A stretch of 64,000 bases of DNA from Fidelibacterota bacterium (lineage in GTDB: Bacteria; Fidelibacterota; Marinisomatia; SCGC-AAA003-L08; D37C17): the NCBI GenBank assembly GCA_030748955.1, contig JASMKZ010000001.1, forward strand, positions 1-64,000. The letters are read 5' to 3'. Under the pieces are notes generated by a model that worked only from the letters and a program-made list of their open reading frames with translations, had not been told where the DNA came from and did not search any database. Positions 51,849 to 61,732 of this stretch are shown piece after piece; within the stretch, counting starts at the first letter, position 1, and the number at the start of each line of letters is the position of its first letter. A program made the position numbers and the translations under genes.

Positions 51849-54350
51849 ATGGCATCAGATTTACATAATTTAATTATTGTAGAATCCCCTTCAAAAGCGA
51901 AAACGCTGAAACGCTTCTTAGGTAATGAATACCAAATTGAAGCATCGGTGGGGCATATACGCGATCTGCCCAAAAGCGATCTTGGAGTAGATGTAGATAA
52001 TGGATTTAAACCTACTTATGTTGCATCCAAAGATAAATCAAAAGTTATTACTCAGCTAAAAAAATTGCTGAAGAATGCTTCAACTTTATATTTAGCTACT
52101 GATCCGGATCGTGAGGGTGAAGCCATTGCCTGGCACCTAATGGAACTTCTGGATCCAAAAATTCCTGTTAAACGATTGGCTTTTCATGAGATTACAAAAA
52201 CAGCCATTCAAGAATCTTTTGACCATATACGCGACATTGACCAATCCCTAGTAAGTGCACAAGAAGCCCGTCGAATCCTAGATAGGCTATGGGGATATTT
52301 GGTTTCAAAAAAATTATGGTTTAATGTAAAGGGCGGTTTATCTGCTGGCCGGGTTCAAAGCCCAGCTGTAAAAATTGTAGTTGACAGAGAAAAAGAACGT
52401 GCCAGATTTATTGAAAGTGAGTATTGGAGTATTATTGCCCAGCTTTCATCAAACGAAGAATTTTTTGAGGCACGCCTAAAAGTATTAGATGGACAAAAAA
52501 TTGCTATTGGTAAAGATTTTGACAAAGAAACGGGTAAACTTTCAAAGTCTAATTTATTAGCGCTAGATAAGACTAAAGCTGAAAGTTTAACTGAATCATT
52601 TCTAAATTCAGATTGGAAGGTGTCTAAAGTTGAGCAGAAACCCGCCAAGCAAAATCCTTACCCACCATTTATTACATCCACTTTGCAGCAAGAAGGGGTT
52701 CGGAAATTAAGGATGTCCTCTCAACAGGTAATGCGTAGCGCACAAAAGCTCTATGAGGAAGGTTACATAACCTATATGCGTACGGACTCTGTGAGCTTAT
52801 CCAGCGAAGCAATTAATGGATCTCGAAATGCAATTGAATCTTTATTTGGAGCAGAATATCTGCCAGAAACCCCACCCATATATAAAAGTAAAGTAAAAAA
52901 TGCCCAGGAAGCACACGAAGCAATTCGGCCAGCTGGATCTACTTTTAAAAACCCTAAAGACATACGGGGAAAGCTGGATAATCAAGAATGGAAACTCTAT
53001 GACATGATTTGGAAGAGAACCCTTGCCAGCCAAATGAAATCTGCAAAATTACTTAAAACAACGGTGGAAATTTCTGATGGGAAAGCTATGTTTGATGCTC
53101 ATGGTAAAGTGATAGAATTCCCAGGATTTTTAAAAGTATATGTTGAAGATATTGACGATCCTAAAAAGGAAAGAGATGACAAAGAATCCATACTTCCTCC
53201 CATGCAGGAAGGCGAATCAGTAACTGGTAAAGAATTTACTCCAAACCAACATTTTACCAAACCATCACCACGATTTACAGAGGCAACGCTGGTAAAAGAG
53301 CTTGAGGCCTTGGGGATTGGCAGACCCTCAACGTATGCTGCAATTATGGGCAACATCCAAAATCGCGGATATGCTAGAAAGGTTAACGGTGCACTCATTC
53401 CAACATTTACAGCCTATGCGGTGGTACAGTTTTTAGAAGCTAATTTCACCGATATGGTAAATCTTCAATATACTGCTAATTTAGAAAACACACTAGACGC
53501 CATTTCACGAAACGAAATGAAATCTGAAGAATTTCTCACCCATTTTTATAAGGGAGAAAATGGGACTGCAGGACTCGAAGCATTATTAGAAAACGAAGTG
53601 GATAAAGAAAAATCCCGAACTATCATGGAGTTAAAAGATGATTCAGATAAAACCATTACGGTAAAAATTGGGCGTTATGGGGTGTACATCCAGGATGGAG
53701 AAACAAATACCACCCTGCCGGATGATTCTATACCCAGCGAATTAAATTTTGAACACGCGTTGCAAAGTCTGGAGAAAAAAGCTGAAGGTCCCACAGAATT
53801 GTGCAACCATCCAGATTCTGGTGAACCCGTTTTATTGAAAGATGGCAGATTTGGACCATATGTTCAATGCGGTGATAAAATGAAATCGTTATTACCGGGA
53901 ATGACCTTAGAAGAAGTAACTTCAAAGATTGCTCTTGACTTAATTGCACTGCCCAAAGATTTAGGTAAACACCCGGAGAGCGGCGATATGGTTAAATCTG
54001 ATATTGGTAGGTACGGGCCCTATATTCGTTGTGGAAAAAATACTCGAAGTGTTATTGCGCCTGATAGCATTCTTCAATTAACCCTTGAAAGAGCAGTAGA
54101 AATTTTAGCAATGGAGAAAGCAAAATCGGGTTCTCGGGTTATTAAAGAATTGGGGATTGATCCAAAAACACAGATGGCAATTGAAATAAAGGATGGCAGA
54201 TATGGCTCCTATGTCACGAATGGAAAAATTAATGCAACCCTCCCCAAGGCAACACCATCAGATGAAATTACACTAGATATTGCCCTGCAGCTTATAGCAG
54301 AAAAAAAAGCTAAAGGTCCATCCAAGCGTCGGTTTAAAAAAAGAAAATAA
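51849..54350 (+). CDS. topA: DNA topoisomerase I
   Basis: 'LIIVESPSKAKTLKRFLG', 'YITYMRTDSVSLS', 'GIGRPSTYAAIM'; C-terminal GRYGxYIxxG repeats. Confidence 0.95.
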   Translation: MASDLHNLIIVESPSKAKTLKRFLGNEYQIEASVGHIRDLPKSDLGVDVDNGFKPTYVASKDKSKVITQLKKLLKNASTLYLATDPDREGEAIAWHLMELLDPKIPVKRLAFHEITKTAIQESFDHIRDIDQSLVSAQEARRILDRLWGYLVSKKLWFNVKGGLSAGRVQSPAVKIVVDREKERARFIESEYWSIIAQLSSNEEFFEARLKVLDGQKIAIGKDFDKETGKLSKSNLLALDKTKAESLTESFLNSDWKVSKVEQKPAKQNPYPPFITSTLQQEGVRKLRMSSQQVMRSAQKLYEEGYITYMRTDSVSLSSEAINGSRNAIESLFGAEYLPETPPIYKSKVKNAQEAHEAIRPAGSTFKNPKDIRGKLDNQEWKLYDMIWKRTLASQMKSAKLLKTTVEISDGKAMFDAHGKVIEFPGFLKVYVEDIDDPKKERDDKESILPPMQEGESVTGKEFTPNQHFTKPSPRFTEATLVKELEALGIGRPSTYAAIMGNIQNRGYARKVNGALIPTFTAYAVVQFLEANFTDMVNLQYTANLENTLDAISRNEMKSEEFLTHFYKGENGTAGLEALLENEVDKEKSRTIMELKDDSDKTITVKIGRYGVYIQDGETNTTLPDDSIPSELNFEHALQSLEKKAEGPTELCNHPDSGEPVLLKDGRFGPYVQCGDKMKSLLPGMTLEEVTSKIALDLIALPKDLGKHPESGDMVKSDIGRYGPYIRCGKNTRSVIAPDSILQLTLERAVEILAMEKAKSGSRVIKELGIDPKTQMAIEIKDGRYGSYVTNGKINATLPKATPSDEITLDIALQLIAEKKAKGPSKRRFKKRK

Positions 54351-54437
54351 AATTTTTATTGCGGACAAGGCATTGGCGTCCACATCCATAACACTCTAAG
54401 TTTTCCACTAATTATTAAGTATATAAAAAGGATTTAA

Positions 54438-56084
54438 ATGGCTGAAAATAATTCCAGTTCTTTGATGGAAAAAGTAATTTCTCTTTCAAAACAGAGAGGC
54501 TTTGTGTTCCAGAGCAGTGAAATTTATGGCGGATTGAAATCTGCCTATGATTACGGCCCCCTTGGAGTGGAGTTGAAGCGTAATATTATGAACGAATGGT
54601 GGCGCTCAATGGTGCATGAACGGGAGGATGTCGTTGGAATTGATGCCTCCATTATCATGCACTCAAAAGTTTGGCATGCGTCTGGGCATTTGGCAGGATT
54701 TTCTGACCCCCTGGTGGATTGCCTAATCAGCAAGGAACGATTTAGGGCGGATAAAGCGCCACGACCCCAGCCCAAAGATGAACTTCCTATTGAATGTGCC
54801 GATAAAGGACAGGCAAAAATATATTTGGAGGCTATTCAAAAACGGTTCAATATTGAATTAAAGCGCAATGGAAAAACACTGTATGGCATGAAAGTTATTG
54901 ATGAAAATACAATGGGCTTTTTCCCTGACGATAGTGGCAAGCCCGCAGAAACATTTCCATATAAGGGTTATGTAAGCCCCACTTTTGGAAGCCCTTTTCT
55001 CAGTGATGAGCGTCAGTTTAATTTGATGTTCCGCAGCCAGATTGGCCCTATTGATGTGATGGGTGACATCACCGCTTATGTAGAACAAAATAAAGAATTA
55101 GATGGGAAAGAGTTGCGGACAGGCATTGAAGAAATAGTAAAAAAATCCGCAGTGTATCTCCGGCCTGAAACAGCCCAAGCCATGTTTGTGCAATTTCTTA
55201 ATTGTCAGCAGTCCATGAGCATGAAAGTTCCCTTTGGTATTGCCCAGATGGGAAAGAGTTTTCGGAATGAGGTTACTGTTGAGCATTTCATTTTCCGCTC
55301 CTGCGAGTTTGAGCAGATGGAAATGGAATTTTTTGTAGAACCTGGCTCTCAAAAAGAATGGCTGGATTATTGGCGTGACAGACGCATGGAATGGTGGCAG
55401 AAACTGGCAAATGACCCTAGTAAATTTCGATATAGAGCCCATGAAAAAGATGAGCTTGCACACTATGCTGATGCCTGTTATGATATTGAATATGAATATC
55501 CCTGGGGATTTGATGAATTAGAGGGTGTTGCCAGTCGAACGGACTATGATTTAAAAAAACATGCCGAACATTCAGGCGCTAAACTCAGTTATTTTGATCA
55601 ACAAAAACAAGACCCCGAAACAGGTAAAAATGGTTGGAGATATACGCCTTATGTAATTGAGCCCGCAGCAGGGGTAACCCGAGGACTTTTGGTATATCTT
55701 TTAGATGCCTACCATGAAGAAACCGTACCCAACGCCGATGGTGCAGATAGCTCTCGGGTAGTAATGAAACTTCACCCCAGATTGTCGCCTATTAAAGTAG
55801 CAGTGCTTCCCCTTGTAAAAAAAGAGGGTCTGCCAGACATTGCCAGAGAAATGGTGAGCGGATTTTTCAAAGCCGGCATCAATGCCCGTTATGATGAGCA
55901 GCATTCCATTGGCAAACGTTACCGGCGGCATGATGAAGCCGGCACTCCCTACTGTCTCACCATTGATGGGCAGACTAAAGAAGATGGAACCGTTACCATT
56001 CGTGATAGAGATACAATGAAGCAAGAGAGAATTTCTAAAGACGAAGCTTTACAGATTATACAGAAACGGCTTATTGAATCGTAA
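54438..56084 (+). CDS. glyQS: glycyl-tRNA synthetase, single-chain class II
   Basis: 'RGFVFQSSEIYGGLKSAYDYGPLGVELKRNI', 'RPETAQAMFVQF', 'FRNEVTVEHFIFRSCEFEQMEMEFF'. Confidence 0.96.
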   Translation: MAENNSSSLMEKVISLSKQRGFVFQSSEIYGGLKSAYDYGPLGVELKRNIMNEWWRSMVHEREDVVGIDASIIMHSKVWHASGHLAGFSDPLVDCLISKERFRADKAPRPQPKDELPIECADKGQAKIYLEAIQKRFNIELKRNGKTLYGMKVIDENTMGFFPDDSGKPAETFPYKGYVSPTFGSPFLSDERQFNLMFRSQIGPIDVMGDITAYVEQNKELDGKELRTGIEEIVKKSAVYLRPETAQAMFVQFLNCQQSMSMKVPFGIAQMGKSFRNEVTVEHFIFRSCEFEQMEMEFFVEPGSQKEWLDYWRDRRMEWWQKLANDPSKFRYRAHEKDELAHYADACYDIEYEYPWGFDELEGVASRTDYDLKKHAEHSGAKLSYFDQQKQDPETGKNGWRYTPYVIEPAAGVTRGLLVYLLDAYHEETVPNADGADSSRVVMKLHPRLSPIKVAVLPLVKKEGLPDIAREMVSGFFKAGINARYDEQHSIGKRYRRHDEAGTPYCLTIDGQTKEDGTVTIRDRDTMKQERISKDEALQIIQKRLIES

Positions 56085-56099
56085 ATAAACTTCCAAAAG

Positions 56100-57185
56100 A
56101 TGTCGCCCAAGTTTAGTATTCATCCTAATATTGCACAGGCTGAAACCCTTTCTTCTGAATTTTATGAAAATCCTGAAATATTTATAGATTGTAAAGAAAA
56201 GATTTTTGCAGCTTCCTGGCAATTTATCACCCACTTATCGACCTTTAACGATCATACTATTTTCCCCTTTTCATTTTTGAAAGGATATATAGATGAGCCC
56301 CTGCTCCTCATTAAAAATGAGGATGTTATTAATTGTTATTCAAATGTATGCACCCATCGCGCCCATTTAGTGGCAAGTCGGCCATGTAGTATTAATACAT
56401 TGCGTTGTCTCTATCATGGTCGCAATTATAATCTGGATGGCACCTTTAAATCTATGCCGGGATTTGAGGGTCTACAGGATTTCCCAACTAAAAAGGATAA
56501 TCTGAAGTCTATACCCATTTTTACTTGGAATAATTTTGTTTTTGCATCACTGAATGCCAGTATTGATATGACCTCGGTTCTAAATGATATTGAACAGCGA
56601 CTTCCTAGCTTCCCCTTTGATGATCTTACTCATGATGAAGATAGTTCAAAGAGCTGGGAAATTAATGCCCACTGGGCACTTTATTGTGAAAACTATTTAG
56701 AAGGATTTCATGTACCCTTTGTACACAAAGGATTGGCAAAAGATATTGATGTGAACACTTACGAAACCAAATTATTAGAAAATGGGGTTTTGCAAATTGC
56801 AGAGTGTGAAGAGCCGCTTGAAATATTGAAAGATCCTCGATCGCCCTCACGAAATATTTATGGATTATACTATTGGATATTTCCCAATATTATGTTGAAT
56901 TTTTATTCTTGGGGTTTATCGGCGAACATTGTAGAGCCTATTTCAACACAGAAAACCAGAGTCCGGTTTTTGTCATTTGTAATAAACGAAATGGCACAGC
57001 CCCAAGAAGGTGATGCAACATTAGAAAGGGTTGAACTGGAAGATCAGTCAGTAGTTAAGAGCGTACAAAAAGGAATTAAATCAAGGTATTATAAAAGAGG
57101 AAGATATTCACCCCTACATGAAAAAGGGGTGCATCATTTTCACGGACTGCTGGCAGACGCCCTTAATTCTTCAGTATGTTCATAA
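56100..57185 (+). CDS. Rieske [2Fe-2S] ring-hydroxylating oxygenase alpha-subunit-like
   Basis: 'CTHRAHLVASRPCSINTLRCLYHGRNYNLDG' Rieske motif; 'NYLEGFHVPFVH' mononuclear iron ligand region. Confidence 0.88.
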   Translation: MSPKFSIHPNIAQAETLSSEFYENPEIFIDCKEKIFAASWQFITHLSTFNDHTIFPFSFLKGYIDEPLLLIKNEDVINCYSNVCTHRAHLVASRPCSINTLRCLYHGRNYNLDGTFKSMPGFEGLQDFPTKKDNLKSIPIFTWNNFVFASLNASIDMTSVLNDIEQRLPSFPFDDLTHDEDSSKSWEINAHWALYCENYLEGFHVPFVHKGLAKDIDVNTYETKLLENGVLQIAECEEPLEILKDPRSPSRNIYGLYYWIFPNIMLNFYSWGLSANIVEPISTQKTRVRFLSFVINEMAQPQEGDATLERVELEDQSVVKSVQKGIKSRYYKRGRYSPLHEKGVHHFHGLLADALNSSVCS

Positions 57186-58567
57186 TATTCTACATTTTCA
57201 AATTGTTCTAAAAAGGTAGCACAAGAATCCTTATTCCCAACAACAACCATCATAAAATTGTTGGGGTCAAACATCTTAACTGCCACATCATTTATCTCTT
57301 CCAGCGTTACACTTTGTATATAGTTCCATTTATTAGATATTTCATCTAAACTATAACCGTTCAAATTATAATTATCCTGAATAAATGTTGACAGCTGTCT
57401 AGGATTGTGTAGCCTATTATTATAGTAATTTATTTTTGCTTTTTTAGCATATTCGAGCTCAGATTCGGTAATTGAATTATTAGATAATATCTTAAATTCA
57501 CTCTTTAATTCATTATACAATCGAGAAAGCCCTTCATACTGAATGATACCTCTTATTTGAATAGATGGAATTGTTGGATGTTTTCTTAGGCTTGAATGGA
57601 GTTCACCATAGTATTCAAATTTTGAATGAATATTTTTTAGCCTACTACTAAATCCATGAGCACCAAAGACATCGTGAGCGAGAATGCCTGCATATAAGCG
57701 CTTATCACTTGTGCTTGGAGCCCATTTTACAATATCAATTTGAGCATCTTTATTGTTTTCAACATGTATAAAACGAAGCTTAATTCCAGTTTTATCATTT
57801 AAGTTAATAGAATAGTTTCTTTTTTCTGGAATTTTATTAGAAGGCTGCCAATCTCCAAAATATTTATCCACCATTTTTTTTACATATATTGCATTAACAT
57901 CTCCACTAACCATAATTGTAATATTTTCAGGTGTAATAAAATTATGGTGCCATTTTAATAATTTTTTCTTACTGGCAATAGGTTTTGGGTGAATATGATG
58001 ATATATATTAGCATATTGATGTACATTATGTTTATAGAGTAACTGTTTAGATCTAATAAGTGAAGTTTTGGGAGAGGTTGCAAAAACAATAGATGATAAA
58101 AATTTCTTTAACCATATTGGATATGTAGGATGAATCAAAATTTCAGAAATAAGTTCAAGTCCTTCATTTAAATCTTCTTTTAAAAAATAATCCTGAATAG
58201 TGCCATGAACAAAATTCAGGTGGAAACGCTTAAAGCGACCATCATCACTACCGAGAGAAAACAATTTATCTCGTATATGATTATTTGATGGATACTTAGA
58301 AGTTCCTTGATTCATTGCATCAAAAGCATCTGTTGATATTCCTATCTGGTTCTCATAATCATCCAATTTACTTGCATTAATATAAACATTGACGTAGGCA
58401 ATAGGATTATCATAGTTGGGAGCAATAAGTACCCGCAAACCATTTTCAAGCCGATATTCTTCTATATAAGGGAGATTATTTTCAGCATAGAGCGAAGTAA
58501 TTAAGTAACATAGAACAATGGCATGGATAAAATATGAAATTCCCAGTTTATTTTTTAATGTAATCAT
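57140..58567 (-). CDS. M16 peptidase-like protein without HxxEH (predicted inactive)
   Basis: 'LENGLRVLIAPNYDNPIAYVNVYINA' and M16_C-like 'ENITIMVSGDVNAIYVKKMVDKYFGDW'; motif position reads GISTDAFDAMNQGT. Confidence 0.85.
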   Translation of the reverse strand: MITLKNKLGISYFIHAIVLCYLITSLYAENNLPYIEEYRLENGLRVLIAPNYDNPIAYVNVYINASKLDDYENQIGISTDAFDAMNQGTSKYPSNNHIRDKLFSLGSDDGRFKRFHLNFVHGTIQDYFLKEDLNEGLELISEILIHPTYPIWLKKFLSSIVFATSPKTSLIRSKQLLYKHNVHQYANIYHHIHPKPIASKKKLLKWHHNFITPENITIMVSGDVNAIYVKKMVDKYFGDWQPSNKIPEKRNYSINLNDKTGIKLRFIHVENNKDAQIDIVKWAPSTSDKRLYAGILAHDVFGAHGFSSRLKNIHSKFEYYGELHSSLRKHPTIPSIQIRGIIQYEGLSRLYNELKSEFKILSNNSITESELEYAKKAKINYYNNRLHNPRQLSTFIQDNYNLNGYSLDEISNKWNYIQSVTLEEINDVAVKMFDPNNFMMVVVGNKDSCATFLEQFENVEYYEHTEELRASASSP

Positions 58568-58568
58568 T

Positions 58569-59987
58569 CTATTTTTCAGGATCCCAAAGCCTTAATACAA
58601 ATTGATTTGCAACAAATGAAACTATTGGTGTGTACCAGTGTTTTTTATCATCATTCAGAGATATAACAATGGTTTTTCTATTGTCCTTATTAAAATATTT
58701 TTTTACGACACGCTTAATATCGTCATTTGTAAGCTCATTTAATATTTCCAACTCTCTGTTATAATATTTGTAATCTCCCCATATAAGTTCTGCGTAAATA
58801 AGCCGTCTCGCAATCACCCTATAGGCATAATATTCTTCATATTCCTCTAGTAGTTCCAATCTTTTATATTGTTCAAGTAGCATGTCCCCTATTCCATTAT
58901 CACCAATATATTTAAAGGTAGACAATACCTGTTTATTTATTTTATTTGCTGATCCTGTTCTAAACACATTGAAACAATGAAGTATGAATCCGGAATATCC
59001 AAGCATGGGCATATATTGAACTTCAGCACCTATAAATAACCTTCTATTTTTACTAAATCTTTTAAAAAGATCATCCCTTTTTTCAATCGATAATTCAATA
59101 ATATTAGTAATATGTTTTAGAATAACTGCATCATCTTCCCGCGTAGATGGCATATAGAAAAATGAACTAACTGCCCCACCAGGAAATGTAAACCAATTAC
59201 TACTTGCAGAATGTCTAGATATAGAAGCAGTCAGCTCAATTCCCTCGATGGATAAAGATGGATCTGCGGGTATATTATCAGATGGGGGAATGTGTCCAAA
59301 ATAGCTATATATCATTTTTGTTGTTTCTATTGGCTCAACATCTCCCACAATCACAAGAACAGCATTATTGGGTGAATAATATGATTCATACCATGATATA
59401 CAAGATTTAGTTGTTAAGCTATTGATCTGGCCAGGATCAGGCCATATTGATTGATAGGGGTGACCTTTTGGCATAAATTCATCAAAAGCATTGTTAAATG
59501 CTAAACCTGTTTCATTTTTTTTCCATTCACTCCAATCAACATAATATCTTTCCTTCATTTTTTCTAGAACACCATCATTTATTATAGTGTTTGTCATTCG
59601 ATCTGATTCTACATCTAATATAAAATCAAGTCCATCAATGTGAATCTCTGTATAAAAAAGAGAAATATCATACGTGGTACGGTCACCATAATTCGCACCC
59701 AATTCATCACGCATCTTAGAGAGTTTTTCATTAGGATATAATTGTGTTCCCTCTATAACAATAGCCTTAGTGACAATATCATTTATACCTCTTGTTCTAT
59801 TAGGCTCATCATGACTGCCAACATTATATGCAATATTCACAGCCACTTTTGGCGCACCATGACGTTCCATTAAAATTACTTTTAATCCGTTGGGAAGAAA
59901 AAAATCATGAATATCTCCATCCAATGCATTTGATGAGGAAATTAGTAAAACGGAGAAAAGTAAGGAGGGGAGAAATTTTAGGGTCAT
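58569..59987 (-). CDS. M16 peptidase-like protein without HxxEH (predicted inactive)
   Basis: 'LPNGLKVILMERHGAPKVAVNIAYNVGS', 'NAVLVIVGDVEPIETTKMIYSYFG'; motif position reads GINDIVTKAIVIEGT; start at MTLKFLPSLLFSVLL preferred over track start 60068. Confidence 0.85.
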   Translation of the reverse strand: MTLKFLPSLLFSVLLISSSNALDGDIHDFFLPNGLKVILMERHGAPKVAVNIAYNVGSHDEPNRTRGINDIVTKAIVIEGTQLYPNEKLSKMRDELGANYGDRTTYDISLFYTEIHIDGLDFILDVESDRMTNTIINDGVLEKMKERYYVDWSEWKKNETGLAFNNAFDEFMPKGHPYQSIWPDPGQINSLTTKSCISWYESYYSPNNAVLVIVGDVEPIETTKMIYSYFGHIPPSDNIPADPSLSIEGIELTASISRHSASSNWFTFPGGAVSSFFYMPSTREDDAVILKHITNIIELSIEKRDDLFKRFSKNRRLFIGAEVQYMPMLGYSGFILHCFNVFRTGSANKINKQVLSTFKYIGDNGIGDMLLEQYKRLELLEEYEEYYAYRVIARRLIYAELIWGDYKYYNRELEILNELTNDDIKRVVKKYFNKDNRKTIVISLNDDKKHWYTPIVSFVANQFVLRLWDPEK

Positions 59988-59994
59988 TAAGGTG

Positions 59995-61173
59995 TTATTC
60001 CACAGTTCCGGTATCATAATTATAAATACCAGTAATGGTTTCTCCTTTGATTTCAAGCACATCATCAATTTCTATAAGACTAACTTTACTCCAACTCATT
60101 TCATCTGAAGCATTAATGTTTAATTTAAATTTTGCTTCATAAGCTAGGCCAGATGGACGATAAAATATTCTAACTATCATAACTTCCTGGGACGGATTTC
60201 TAGCATACAGTCCAGTAGAACCAGGCTTTATAACCCTGACATTTTTCTTAACGACTTCTTGGTTTACTTTTAATTGTTCTAGTTCTAAAATTAGTTTTTT
60301 CAGATCTAATTCATAATCTGTTTTTTGCTTAGTTTTTTCGGACTTAGATAGGAAAATCATTTCCCCTTCATGTGTAGTGAGGCGTTTAACTTGAGGGGTC
60401 TGAGAATTTTCAGTATCAAGACTCACTTTTTCCTGTAAATAAAATCCCAGCTCAGAGCCCGTAATAAAATCATCTCCGTTTGAATTAGCTTTTTTATCCT
60501 TTAAACCTGAAATAAGATTTTTTGTAAATGCGGAATGCTCCCACTCATCCTTTTCTAAAACCTTCTCATCTTTTTGACCAGCAGTAATAATTTGCCGGGC
60601 ATTTTCTCGTGTAATTTTATCAAGATAGTCAGGGGTATTTTTACTTAATCCTCGAGTATTAACAGCGGCGAGCCCACTATAACAAGCATCCACTAAAAAG
60701 AGCATATGCTTTGCCTTTGAAAATTTTGAAATACTTCTAAGATCTTCCATGGGGATGGCGGAAAAATATAAATTTTCTACATCTGCATCTGAGGGCATCA
60801 AAAAACCAGCATCTCCTTCTTCAAGTCCCAATTCTTCAGTCTCGCCGTGTCCCGCAAAATAAAAAACTACGCGATCATTCTCACCCGCAGATTTTAGCAG
60901 CTTACTCATTTCTTTATTAATATTTGATTGTGTAGCCTCTTTATCAATTAATACTCGAACATCATTTCTAGAAAAATTAAAATTATTAATCAACATATTC
61001 TTGACTGCCAGAGCATCTTCGACTGCATAATGTAAATCTGGAACATTTTCATAGTCATTAATACCAATAATTAATGCCCATGAACGATCATAAATTCCTC
61101 CATCATTAATATTTTGCGTTAATGCAATAGCCAGAAAGCAAAAATAATATTTTAGCAAAACCCTCATAATCAT
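59995..61173 (-). CDS. secreted caspase/metacaspase-like protease (peptidase C14)
   Basis: signal peptide; 'RSWALIIGINDYENVPDLHYAVEDA', 'FYFAGHGE' (His), 'LVDACYSGLA' (Cys). Confidence 0.92.
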   Translation of the reverse strand: MIMRVLLKYYFCFLAIALTQNINDGGIYDRSWALIIGINDYENVPDLHYAVEDALAVKNMLINNFNFSRNDVRVLIDKEATQSNINKEMSKLLKSAGENDRVVFYFAGHGETEELGLEEGDAGFLMPSDADVENLYFSAIPMEDLRSISKFSKAKHMLFLVDACYSGLAAVNTRGLSKNTPDYLDKITRENARQIITAGQKDEKVLEKDEWEHSAFTKNLISGLKDKKANSNGDDFITGSELGFYLQEKVSLDTENSQTPQVKRLTTHEGEMIFLSKSEKTKQKTDYELDLKKLILELEQLKVNQEVVKKNVRVIKPGSTGLYARNPSQEVMIVRIFYRPSGLAYEAKFKLNINASDEMSWSKVSLIEIDDVLEIKGETITGIYNYDTGTVE

Positions 61174-61197
61174 GCAAATTTAATAATTATTAAATAA

Positions 61198-61653
61198 TCA
61201 CTCCAATTCGTTTAATATATCTTTAGCATGAGATTTTACAGATACTTTTTCATATACTTTTTCAATCATACCATTTTCATCTATAATATATGTTACCCTT
61301 GAAATTCCCATATATTCTCTACCCATAAATTTCTTTTTTCCCCACACGCCATAGTCTTTAAGCATTTCATGGTTTTCATCGCTAAGTAGAAAATAGGGAA
61401 ATTTCTTTTTTTCACAAAATTTTTTCTGTTTTTTAGGAGGATCTGCTGAACATCCTAATATTTGTATATTTTTTTCTTCAAATTGTTGGAATTCATCCCG
61501 GAATCCCTTGCCCTCAACTGTTCAGCCAGGCGTACTTGCTTTTGGATAAAACCATAATATAACCTTCTTATTCTTATAATCAGACAGAGAAACAGGATTT
61601 TCATCTTGGTTCTGTAAGGTAAAATCTGGGGCTTTATCTCCTACTTTTAACAA
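61198..61653 (-). CDS. selenocysteine-containing peroxiredoxin (Bcp/PrxQ-like), UGA = Sec44
   Basis: hand translation from TTG 61653: (M)LKVGDKAPDFTLQNQDENPVSLSDYKNKKVILWFYPKASTPG[U]TVEGKGFRDEFQQFEEKNIQILGCSADPPKKQKKFCEKKKFPYFLLSDENHEMLKDYGVWGKKKFMGREYMGISRVTYIIDENGMIEKVYEKVSVKSHAKDILNELE*; TGA at 61522..61524 is exactly at the peroxidatic Cys. Confidence 0.88.
61488..61506 (-). promoter_or_regulatory. candidate bacterial SECIS hairpin for the peroxiredoxin
   Basis: transcript strand GGATTC-CGGGAT-GAATTCC starting 16 nt after the UGA; 6-bp stem with one bulge, loop contains GG. Confidence 0.6.
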
Positions 61654-61732
61654 AATTATTCTCCTAATTTATTTGATTTACTTTACTCTATAGCATACAG
61701 TTTAAATTACCAACCATTATTAATGAGGAAAA

